Assembly: GCF_030433645.1 (NCBI RefSeq)
Contig: NZ_JAROCG010000001.1
Location: 1,612,001-1,676,000 of the forward strand
From: Arthrobacter burdickii
GTDB taxonomy: Bacteria; Actinomycetota; Actinomycetes; Actinomycetales; Micrococcaceae
Reading direction: 5' to 3'
DNA: 64,000 bases
In this document: positions 57,263-64,000 of the stretch, piece after piece
Numbering within the stretch: position 1 is the stretch's first letter
Layout of the letters: each line of letters opens with the position of its first letter
Program-made: the position numbers and the translations under genes
The notes under the pieces: model-generated
What the model was told of the DNA's origin: nothing
Databases searched by the model: none
The model's input: only the letters and a program-made list of their open reading frames with translations

Positions 57263-57322
57263 TCACGATGCCGGTCACAATGCCTGTCACGATGCCTGTC
57301 GCGATGCCTGTCACGATGCCAC
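57263..57322. repeat. Five 12-bp tandem repeats between nnaR and nasB
   Basis: Five units of the form TCACGATGCCTG, with single-base changes in units 1, 2, 4 and 5. The last unit contains the nasB stop codon and final codons, the other four lie in the 149-bp gap between the convergent genes. The rest of the gap (57162-57262) shows no feature. Confidence 0.9.
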
Positions 57323-58825
57323 GGCGAAGTGCTGCTCGATGACGGCCCGGATCTCGTCATGGCAGCCCCCGCAGCCGGTTCCGGCCCGCGTGCCCACCGA
57401 GACGTCCTGCACCGTCGCGCAGCCCGAGTGGACGGACTCCTGCACCGTGCCCCGCGTGATCCCCGCGCACCGGCACAGGGTCGCGTCGGGTCCTGGAGTC
57501 CGAGCTGCGCCGGCACCCTCGATGCTGTCGAGCCGCAGGAGGCTGGAGCGATCGGCGGGGAGTTCGCTGCCGCGTTCGAAGAGCAGCACCAGTTCCGCGC
57601 CGGTCCGCGGCATGCCCACGCACACGAGGCCCGTCAGCACGCCGTCGCGCGTGACCATCTTCGCGTAGCGACCGTGCCCCGGGTCCGTCCACACAGCGAC
57701 GGCGAGGCCCGGTTCCACCGTCCACGGATCGGCGTCCGTCTCACCCGCGGTCACGGCGTCGACACCGCGGGCCTTGAGGACCAGGACGGCGTCCCGCCGG
57801 TCGGGCAGGCCGACGACGGCGGCGGGGACGCCGGACAGGTCCGCCGCGAAAGCCCGACCGAGCTGGTCCGCCTGCTGCCAGCCAGGGCCGATCAGCCCCT
57901 GCGGCGTGGTGACACCGATGCATGCCGGGCAGGAGCCGTCCCAGCAGCGCACCTCGGCGCAGTCACCGATCGCCCAGATGTCCTGGGTGTCGAGTGCGCG
58001 GAGTTCGTGGTCCACGAGGATCCCGGCGGCAGTAGGAAGGTCGCAGCCGTCGGCGAGTTCGGTACGCGGCCTCACGCCGCAGGCGAGCACGAGGGCGCCG
58101 CCGTTGACCTGGGTCCCGCCCTCGAGGGTGAGACCCGAGAAGCGCCCGTCCGTGAGGGTGATGCCTGTGGACGTGCCGGCCACCACGGTGATGCCGGCCC
58201 GAGTCAGGGCCGCGGCCAGGACCCGTGAGCCCTCACCGAGGAACCGCTCCATGGGGGCCCTGCCGTTGTGGACGAGCGTCACGCGTCCTCCTTCCTCGGC
58301 GGCGGCGAGGGCTGCCTCGATGCCGAGGATGCCTCCGCCCAGCACCACGATGCGCTGCCGCGCGGCCAGGGCCGCCGACACGGCTCGCGCGTCGGAGAGG
58401 TCCCGGAGGAAGCTGACGCCCGGCGGGAGGAGGAGCTCGTCGTGGAGCCCCTCGAGCCGCGGCAGGAGAGGGCGTGATCCGGTGGCGAGGACCAGGCGGT
58501 CGTAGCCGATGGCCTGTCCGTCGTCGAGCAGGACCCGCCGGAAGGGCCGGTCCACCCTCGCCGCACGGGCGCCGAGCCGGACGTCGACACCCGCGGCGAT
58601 CAGCGCCGCCGCGTCGGCGAGCCGGATGGCGGACTCCCGCGTGCGGCCCACCGCAACGTCGGCGACGAGCACCCTGTTGTAGGCGGCGTCCTGCTCCTGG
58701 CCGATCACCGTCAACGCCACACATCCGGCGGCGACGAACGGCTCGAGGTGCTCGATGAGCCGCGCGGCGACGGGCCCGAAGCCCACGACGACGATCCGTT
58801 CCGGAACAGGTGCGGCGTTGCTCAT
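57311..58825 (-). CDS. nasB: Nitrate reductase electron-transfer subunit: FAD/NAD(P)H oxidoreductase with [2Fe-2S] domain
   Basis: 504 residues. A pyridine nucleotide-disulfide-type fold with FAD motif IVVVGFGPVAARLIEHL near the N-terminus and NAD(P) motif IVVLGGGILGIEAALAA near residue 160; DIWAIGDCAEV closes the FAD site. The C-terminus (about 445-500) is a BFD-type [2Fe-2S] domain: LCRCAGITRG and GTGCGGCHDEI. It resembles the N-terminal half of NirB but lacks any siroheme domain, so it most likely feeds electrons to NasA, whose stop it overlaps (ATGA). The substrate preference, NADH or NADPH, is not evident. Confidence 0.82.
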   Translation of the reverse strand: MSNAAPVPERIVVVGFGPVAARLIEHLEPFVAAGCVALTVIGQEQDAAYNRVLVADVAVGRTRESAIRLADAAALIAAGVDVRLGARAARVDRPFRRVLLDDGQAIGYDRLVLATGSRPLLPRLEGLHDELLLPPGVSFLRDLSDARAVSAALAARQRIVVLGGGILGIEAALAAAEEGGRVTLVHNGRAPMERFLGEGSRVLAAALTRAGITVVAGTSTGITLTDGRFSGLTLEGGTQVNGGALVLACGVRPRTELADGCDLPTAAGILVDHELRALDTQDIWAIGDCAEVRCWDGSCPACIGVTTPQGLIGPGWQQADQLGRAFAADLSGVPAAVVGLPDRRDAVLVLKARGVDAVTAGETDADPWTVEPGLAVAVWTDPGHGRYAKMVTRDGVLTGLVCVGMPRTGAELVLLFERGSELPADRSSLLRLDSIEGAGAARTPGPDATLCRCAGITRGTVQESVHSGCATVQDVSVGTRAGTGCGGCHDEIRAVIEQHFAVAS

Positions 58826-60978
58826 GCGATGGCCTCCAGCTGGTCGGTGAATGCGCGGGTGGACAGGGACGCGACCCGGACCGGTGTCGTCTTGAACTCG
58901 GGCATGCCTGAAACCGGATCGGTGGCGCCTCCCGTGAGCCGGTTGGCGCTTTCCGCCTCCGCGTAGTGGAAGGCGAGGAAGACGGTGTCCTGGCGGATGT
59001 CGGCAGTGAGGTCCGCCAGCGCCCGGGCTTCGCCGTGGGCACTGGTGACGACGACGGGGTCGTCCTGCGCGATGCCGAGGTCCTGGGCGGTGGCGGGATG
59101 GAGCTGCAGGCGGGCCGCCGGCTGGGCGGCGAGCAGTTCGGTGACGCGCCGGGTCTGCGTCCCGGACTGGTAGTGCTCGAGCAGCCGGCCCGTGGCGAGC
59201 AGGAGCGGGGCAGGAACCCGTGCGTCGAGGGCGGCCGACCGGGGAGCCACCGGCACCAGCACGGCGCGACCGGTCGGATGGGTGAACGCGTCGAGGAACA
59301 GGCGGGGAGTGCCGGTGCTCCCCGCGGGGTAGGGCCAGTAGGCGGCCGCTCCGCCCTCGAGCACGCTGTAGTCGAGTCCGGAGTAATCCGCGATCCCGCC
59401 GGCGCTGGCGCGGGCGAGCTCATCGAACATCGTCGCCGGGTCGTCGCTGAAGAGCGACGGCGCCTCGAGCAGGCGGGCGAGCTCCTGCATCAGCCACAGC
59501 TCGCTGCGGGCGCCGGGGGGAGGGGCGACGGCGGCGCGGCGGCGCAGGACCCGGCCCTCGAGGTTCGTCACGGTGCCCTCCTCCTCGGCCCACTGGAGGA
59601 CGGGCAGCACGATGTCGGCCAGAGCGGCGGTCTCGGACAGGAAGAAGTCCGAGACGACGAGGAGATCGAGCGACCGGAGTCCGTCGATCACCGTCGAGGC
59701 ATTCGGTGCCGATACGGCAATGTTGGCGCCGTGCACGAAGAGGCAGCGGGTGCCGCCCGGCCGGCCGAGGGAGGCGAGGAGTTCGACGGCGGGCAGTCCG
59801 GGTCCGGGGATGGCATCCTCCGGCACCCCCCAGACCGCGGCGACGTGCGCGCGGGCTGCAGGGTCGGTGATTTTCCGGTAGCCGGGCAGCTGGTCCGCCT
59901 TCTGGCCGTGTTCCCGGCCGCCCTGCCCGTTGCCCTGGCCCGTCAGCGTCCCGAAGCCGCTGTGCAGCGTGCCGGGCAATCCGAGGAGGAGCGCGAGGTT
60001 GATCGCCGCGGTGGTCGTGTCGGTGCCGTCCGCGTGCTGTTCGATGCCCCTGCCGGTGAGGATGTAGGCACCAGGACCGCCCTGTGCTCCGCTGCGTGCT
60101 CCCTGCGCCAGGAGCCTCGCCGTCGCCCGGATCGCGGCGGCGGGGACGCCCGTGATGCCCTGCACGCGCTCCGGCCACCAGCGGGCCAGCCCGCGTGCGA
60201 CGTCGTCGTACCCGCTGGTCCGTGCTGCGAGGTAGCGGCGGTCCTCGAGGCCTTCGGCGACCACCACGTGCGCGAGGCCGAGGAGGAGCGCGAGGTCCGT
60301 ACCGGGCGTGGGCTGGAGGTGGACGCCCTTGCCCTGGTCGGTCAGGCGGGCGGTGGCGGAGCGCCGGGGGTCGACGACGATCAGGCCCGCTGCGGCCTGC
60401 GCCCCCCGGAGGTGCTGGACGAACGGCGGCATGGTGTCCGCGGTGTTCGAGCCGAGGAGCAGGACCACGGACGCGGCGTCGAGGTCCTCCAGGGGGAAGG
60501 GGAGGCCGCGGTCGACGCCGAACGCGCGGTTCCCGGCCGCCGCCGCCGACGACATGCAGAACCGGCCGTTGTAGTCGATGCGGGAGGTGCGCAGCGCAAG
60601 CCGGGCGAACTTGCCCAGCGTGTACGCCTTCTCGTTGGTGAGGCCGCCGCCGCCGAACACCGCGACGGAGTCCCGGCCGGACTCCGCCTGGATGCTGCGG
60701 ACCCGGTCGGCGATCAGGTGCAGTACGGCATCCCACTCCGCTTCCCGCAGCACGCCGTCGGCGCCGCGCACCAGGGGTGCGGTGAGCCGGTCCGGGTGGC
60801 TGAGCAGGTCCGCGGCGGACCAGCCCTTCCGGCACAACCCGCCGCGGTTGGTGGGGAACTCCCGGCCGGTGATCGTCACGCCGTCGTTCCTGCCGTGGCT
60901 GCTCGCCGTGACGGTCATGGCGCACTGGAGGGCGCAGTAGGGGCAGTGCGTCTGCTGCCCGGTCCCGGCCTGCTCCAC
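58822..60978 (-). CDS. nasA: Assimilatory nitrate reductase catalytic subunit
   Basis: 718 residues, a molybdopterin oxidoreductase. The [4Fe-4S] ligands are Cys12, Cys15, Cys19 and Cys49. The Mo ligand is Cys141 in NGRFCMSSAAAAG, as in assimilatory nitrate reductases; formate dehydrogenase would have Sec/Cys in a different setting. GNGQGGREHGQKADQLPGYR is the typical NasA block. The C-terminal molydopterin dinucleotide-binding domain ends near 700. It lacks the extra C-terminal [2Fe-2S] domain of some NasA; that domain is on the neighbouring protein. Starts 3 bp after narK. Confidence 0.94.
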   Translation of the reverse strand: MEQAGTGQQTHCPYCALQCAMTVTASSHGRNDGVTITGREFPTNRGGLCRKGWSAADLLSHPDRLTAPLVRGADGVLREAEWDAVLHLIADRVRSIQAESGRDSVAVFGGGGLTNEKAYTLGKFARLALRTSRIDYNGRFCMSSAAAAGNRAFGVDRGLPFPLEDLDAASVVLLLGSNTADTMPPFVQHLRGAQAAAGLIVVDPRRSATARLTDQGKGVHLQPTPGTDLALLLGLAHVVVAEGLEDRRYLAARTSGYDDVARGLARWWPERVQGITGVPAAAIRATARLLAQGARSGAQGGPGAYILTGRGIEQHADGTDTTTAAINLALLLGLPGTLHSGFGTLTGQGNGQGGREHGQKADQLPGYRKITDPAARAHVAAVWGVPEDAIPGPGLPAVELLASLGRPGGTRCLFVHGANIAVSAPNASTVIDGLRSLDLLVVSDFFLSETAALADIVLPVLQWAEEEGTVTNLEGRVLRRRAAVAPPPGARSELWLMQELARLLEAPSLFSDDPATMFDELARASAGGIADYSGLDYSVLEGGAAAYWPYPAGSTGTPRLFLDAFTHPTGRAVLVPVAPRSAALDARVPAPLLLATGRLLEHYQSGTQTRRVTELLAAQPAARLQLHPATAQDLGIAQDDPVVVTSAHGEARALADLTADIRQDTVFLAFHYAEAESANRLTGGATDPVSGMPEFKTTPVRVASLSTRAFTDQLEAIA

Positions 60979-60981
60979 CGG

Positions 60982-62391
60982 TCAGACCTTGCCGAGCGTC
61001 GAGGAGCGGCGGAGGTAGAAGAACCAGGTGACGGCGAGCATCAGGACGTAGCCGCAGACGAACCCGTAGAACGCGCCCTCGTAGCTGCCGGAGGCGCCCT
61101 TCGAGGCGTTGAGGACCTGCGGGATGAGGAAGCCGCCGTAGGCACCGACCGCCGAGATGAGGCCGAGGGCCGCCGCCGACCTGCGGGCCGTGCTGACGGA
61201 TTCGCGCAGCTCCGCCGATCCTGCGGCGGCACCGCGCCGGGCGAAGATCACCGGGATCATCCGGTAGGTGGCGCCGTTTCCCGATCCGGCGGCGGCGAAG
61301 AGCACGAGGAACAGGCCGAGGAAGAGCCAGAAGTTGGCCAGGGGGAGCGTCCAGACGACGGCGAGCGCTATGACCGCCATGACGGCGAATGCCCCGACGG
61401 TGATGAGTGCTCCGCCGAACCGGTCCGCGAGGCGCCCGCCGAAGGGCCGGGCGAGGGAACCGACCAGGGGGCCGAGGAAGGCCAGGCCCAGCGTGACCGG
61501 GCCCATGGCGATCGTGGAGAACGCGGGGAAGGTATCGGCGATCAGCTTCGGGAAGACCCCGGCGAATCCGATGAAGGACCCGAAGGTGCCGATGTAGAGC
61601 AGCGCCATGATCCACAGGTGCGGTTCACGGACGGCCGCCAGCGAACCGGCGAGGTCGCTCTTGGCGCTGGACAGGTTGTCCATGTACTTCCAGGCGCCGA
61701 AGGCAGCGACGAGGATCAGGGGCACCCAGAGCAGGCCGGCGAGCGGCAGGTTCAGGGTCGCGGCGGCACCGAGCACGACGGCAATGGGCACCACGAGCTG
61801 GGCGACGGCCGCACCGAGGTTGCCGCCCGCGGCGTTCAGGCCCAGGGCCCAGCCCTTCTCGCGGGCGGGGTAGAAGAAGGTTATGTTCGCCATCGAGCTC
61901 GCGAAGTTGCCACCGCCGAAGCCGGCGAGCGCCGCGACGGCGAGCATCACGCCGAACGGGGTCTCCGGGTTCGCGACGCAGAGCGCGAGCCCGACCGTCG
62001 GGATCAGCAGCAGGAGGGCCGAGATGATGGTCCAGTTCCTGCCACCGAACCTCGGCACCATGAAGGTGTAGGGGATGCGCAGGGTGGCTCCGACGAGGGA
62101 CGGCATGGAGATCAGCCAGAAGATCTGCGACGTCGAGAAGGTGAAGCCCGCCGCGGGCAGGTACACGACGACGATCGACCAGAGCTGCCAGACCACGAAG
62201 CCGAGGAATTCGCAGCCGATGGACCACTGGAGGTTCCGCCTGGCGATGGACTTGCCGACGCTGTTCCACTGCGCGGTGTCCTCGGCGTCCCAGTTGTCGA
62301 TCCAGCGGCCGCTGCGGTGCCCCAGCGGTGGCGCGCTCGCCGGAGCTGCCGGCGGGGCGGCCAGGGGCGATGATGCTTCGTCAATGCTCAC
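60982..62391 (-). CDS. narK: Nitrate/nitrite MFS transporter NarK
   Basis: 469 residues, twelve predicted transmembrane helices after a 45-residue Pro/Ala-rich N-terminus. The NarK nitrate signature is clear: GFGGGNFASSMANITFFYPA followed by KGWALGLNAAGGNLG. A second Gly-rich copy in the C-terminal half (FAAAGSGNGATYRMIPVIFA) is also typical. It imports nitrate and may export nitrite. GTG start with GGAGGA about 6 nt upstream. First gene of narK-nasA-nasB. Confidence 0.94.
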   Translation of the reverse strand: MSIDEASSPLAAPPAAPASAPPLGHRSGRWIDNWDAEDTAQWNSVGKSIARRNLQWSIGCEFLGFVVWQLWSIVVVYLPAAGFTFSTSQIFWLISMPSLVGATLRIPYTFMVPRFGGRNWTIISALLLLIPTVGLALCVANPETPFGVMLAVAALAGFGGGNFASSMANITFFYPAREKGWALGLNAAGGNLGAAVAQLVVPIAVVLGAAATLNLPLAGLLWVPLILVAAFGAWKYMDNLSSAKSDLAGSLAAVREPHLWIMALLYIGTFGSFIGFAGVFPKLIADTFPAFSTIAMGPVTLGLAFLGPLVGSLARPFGGRLADRFGGALITVGAFAVMAVIALAVVWTLPLANFWLFLGLFLVLFAAAGSGNGATYRMIPVIFARRGAAAGSAELRESVSTARRSAAALGLISAVGAYGGFLIPQVLNASKGASGSYEGAFYGFVCGYVLMLAVTWFFYLRRSSTLGKV

Positions 62392-62716
62392 GGAGTCCTC
62401 CAGGGGATGGGTGTTCCTGCTTTCCCCTGACGCTAGTGAGCGCGCATTTCCGGCCCTTGCGTGCTGCGTAAACGCTCCGTGACGTTCACCTATCCAAGGG
62501 CCCGGGCCGCTGTGAGAACTTCGGCGGACCCGGCTCCCGCAGGTCGCCGTCGGTGCGCACGGTCGCTCAAGATTGGTTCAAGCTTCACGGGATGACCCGC
62601 CCCGCGGCCGATGGGCGTCTTCCGGTATGCCTACAATCAGTGGCGGCGCTCCCGTTCCTGCCGCTGTTGACAGCGGAAGCCCGGCATGGAGCTTTCGTCG
62701 ACCCAGTGGGAAATGG
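62392..62716. promoter_or_regulatory. narK upstream region
   Basis: 325 bp between divergent narK and a small unknown gene. It contains a short dyad GTGA-CGT-TCAC (62479-62489) next to GTAAAC (62468-62473); these recall the GTnAC-type half-sites in the nirB-nirD region but do not repeat its exact spacing. No firm promoter was identified. Confidence 0.35.
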
Positions 62717-62923
62717 ATGGTTATGAACAGCAGGATCGCGCCCCACGAGGCATTCCCCGACGTCGGCTCGCTGCCGACGGAGCAGGTCGAGGTGTTGAAC
62801 AGCAAGGTCCACCGTGAGCTGGACTTCGAGTACGCGACCGACGGCGAAGCGCATGCCGAGACCGAATTCCGGCTCGAGGAAGTCAACGAGGAACTCGACA
62901 TGCGGGACATGCTCGAGACCTGA
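62717..62923 (+). CDS. Small acidic protein of unknown function
   Basis: About 68 residues from ATG 62717; ATG 62723 is equally possible. The frame is open upstream to 62573, but that part has no clear start signal. The protein is acidic, especially at its end (TEFRLEEVNEELDMRDMLET), with no membrane segment or Cys. No family was recognised. GTGGG lies 6 nt before 62717. It is divergent from narK, so it may share nitrogen control, but nothing in the protein shows it. Confidence 0.5.
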   Translation: MVMNSRIAPHEAFPDVGSLPTEQVEVLNSKVHRELDFEYATDGEAHAETEFRLEEVNEELDMRDMLET

Positions 62924-62986
62924 CACCGGCGCACGCGCCGCACCGGGTCAGCCGGGGAGTTCAGCGGGGCAGATCAGCCGGTCGGG

Positions 62987-63229
62987 TCAGCTGATCGATG
63001 AGGCCGGGGTCGCCTGGGGGCTGTGCCTCTCCAGCACGTCCAGCGCCGCCAGGGGCGACAGGTCGGCGATGGCCGCGACTGCGGCCAGGGACTCGCCGTT
63101 GCTGATCGCCGATGCCACTGCGCTCTGGAGCTCCTCCGGCGGGTCGATACTGGCGGACAGATCATCGTGCACGGCAGCGGTGTCCTTCCGTGCTGCAGCT
63201 ACCACCCGATCAAGGTCTTCAAAGCTCAC
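62987..63229 (-). CDS. Small protein of unknown function
   Basis: 80 residues with a GTG start and a near-perfect AGGAGG site 5 nt upstream, which is the main reason for calling it. Predicted to be helical and acidic: MSFEDLDRVVAAARKDTAAV, then a C-terminal half rich in Ala, Leu and Ser (ISNGESLAAVAAIADLSPLA). No Cys, no membrane segment, no recognised family. It is convergent with the small gene at 62717, 63 bp away, and follows the hydrolase gene in the same direction after 130 bp. Confidence 0.65.
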   Translation of the reverse strand: MSFEDLDRVVAAARKDTAAVHDDLSASIDPPEELQSAVASAISNGESLAAVAAIADLSPLAALDVLERHSPQATPASSIS

Positions 63230-63359
63230 AGGCTCCTCCTAGCACGCGTCCCAGTGCTCCATTCTGCATGAGCGAGGGTAGGTGCAAGGGCCGTGCTGAA
63301 GCAGCCGACAGTCCTTGCCGTCCCGGCCGCGCTGTGCGTGTGGCCGGTCGTGGCCGTCC

Positions 63360-64000
63360 TCATCCCAGGAGTTCCGTCTCCGGCGTTACCCCTCCAGCAC
63401 CGTGCCGGAGGTCCTCCGGAACTGTGCCGGAGGAGTAGCGGCCGAGGAACTGCACGATCTCCCGGGCGACCAGAGGCGCAGCGCCGCGATGCGCGCCGTG
63501 CGGTTGGCCGGGTACCTCCACCACCATCGCGCGGCGGGCTGCTCGGCCGAGCCGCCGGCACCAGGCCCGGCCGGCGATCGCGTCGATGGTTCCGCGGAGT
63601 ATCAGGACGGGCTGGACCACCCGGGCAAGCTGATCATCGAGGCGATAGCCGAGCATCACGGGCAGCTCGGTCAGGTACCACCGGATGCCGCACCGAAGGT
63701 ACGCACCGGTGACCAGCAAGTTGGTCGAGGGCCTCTCCAGAAGGCTGTCCAGTGCCAGAGCCGCGGCATGACGGACGGCGGAGGGATGAGCCGTATCGGT
63801 GACCGGACCGATGAGGACGACCGCGGAGACGAGATCGGGGCGTTGCAGCGCCAGCTCGGTGACGAACTGCGCACCCATCGAATGCCCCACGAGGACACAT
63901 GACGACAACTGGGCCTGCTCGAGGGCCTGCCCCATCAGGTGCGCGTAGTCCGCCACACCGAAGCGGCGCGAGGGACGGGGAGTGCCACCGAAACCAGGAA
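63360..64000 (-). CDS. Alpha/beta hydrolase, 5' end beyond the window
   Basis: At least 212 residues are visible; the frame is open to the right edge, and the part upstream of the GTG at 63956 (PGFGGTPRPSRRFGVADYAH) matches the oxyanion-side region of alpha/beta hydrolases, so the real start lies outside. The nucleophile elbow is VGHSMGAQFVTELAL, the acid is probably Asp in ILRGTIDAIAG and the His is in PGQPHGAHRGA. The substrate is unknown. The C-terminal 20 residues (GTVPEDLRHGAGGVTPETEL) are low complexity and overlap short direct repeats. Confidence 0.8.
   Translation of the reverse strand, partial: PGFGGTPRPSRRFGVADYAHLMGQALEQAQLSSCVLVGHSMGAQFVTELALQRPDLVSAVVLIGPVTDTAHPSAVRHAAALALDSLLERPSTNLLVTGAYLRCGIRWYLTELPVMLGYRLDDQLARVVQPVLILRGTIDAIAGRAWCRRLGRAARRAMVVEVPGQPHGAHRGAAPLVAREIVQFLGRYSSGTVPEDLRHGAGGVTPETELLG

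Noticed and set aside
57263-57322. CRISPR array
   Set aside because: The 12-bp units are directly adjacent with no spacers and no cas genes are near.
58966-62373. A 1135-codon open frame on the plus strand
   Set aside because: Antisense to nasA and narK, with a Gly/Arg/Glu-rich product. The minus-strand genes have clear motifs and coupled starts.

Overview
This window is chromosomal DNA of a high-GC Gram-positive bacterium, most likely a Micrococcaceae member (Arthrobacter sensu lato). The basis is the Arthrobacter-like RpoB and SecY N-termini, the ribosomal gene order, the absence of rpsN and rpsD from their usual slots, the short-LID adenylate kinase, the NnaR-type regulator and the strong G/C bias at third codon positions. 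No rRNA, tRNA, insertion sequence, prophage or CRISPR array was found.

Layout. (1) 1-896: 3' end of a carotenoid (phytoene) desaturase-type gene. (2) 1210-8788: rpoB-rpoC. (3) 9155-13596: str region rpsL-rpsG-fusA-tuf. (4) 14107-19504: S10 cluster rpsJ to rpsQ, closed by a terminator. (5) 19880-24077: spc cluster rplN to rplO, without rpsN, closed by two tandem hairpins. (6) 24301-27019: secY-adk-map as a separate unit. (7) 27327-31581: infA-rpmJ-rpsM-rpsK-rpoA-rplQ-truA, without rpsD. Four consecutive gaps here, from rpmJ to rplQ, contain strong RNA hairpins, and a terminator overlaps the start of truA. (8) 31608-33458: a DUF222/HNH (13E12-type) protein. (9) 33722-44603: a tad/Flp pilus locus (flp, tadE, tadG, cpaB, cpaE, cpaF, tadB, tadC, prepilin peptidase) interleaved with a membrane histidine kinase, a divergent OmpR-type response regulator and an Hpt-like protein that has lost its phospho-accepting His. 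(10) 44992-46350: a polytopic GT87/DUF2029 glycosyltransferase. (11) 46624-49188: rplM-rpsI and glmM. (12) 49222-50676: a 14-TM MFS drug-type exporter. (13) 50827-62391: a complete assimilatory nitrate/nitrite module. (14) 62717-64000: two small unknown genes and an alpha/beta hydrolase cut by the window edge.

How it works together. The first half is the transcription/translation core plus protein export and maturation (SecY, Map). The tad locus would make and secrete a Flp pilus: the prepilin peptidase processes Flp and TadE, CpaF is the assembly ATPase, TadB/TadC form the inner-membrane platform and CpaE is a localisation ATPase. The adjoining two-component genes are candidates for its control. 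In the nitrate module NarK imports nitrate, NasA with its FAD/[2Fe-2S] partner reduces it to nitrite, and NirB/NirD reduce nitrite to ammonium. CobA and SirB make the siroheme that NirB needs, and NnaR (HemD-like domain fused to a winged helix) is the likely regulator. nirD-sirB and nirB-cobA-nnaR are divergent, and a well-formed dyad sits in the gap between them.

The points most worth a second look are that dyad operator, the four-way-junction-like leader before rpsM, the His-less Hpt protein next to the tad locus, the TAnnnTTG -10 motif shared by ribosomal units, and the RG-rich extensions on S3 and S5.
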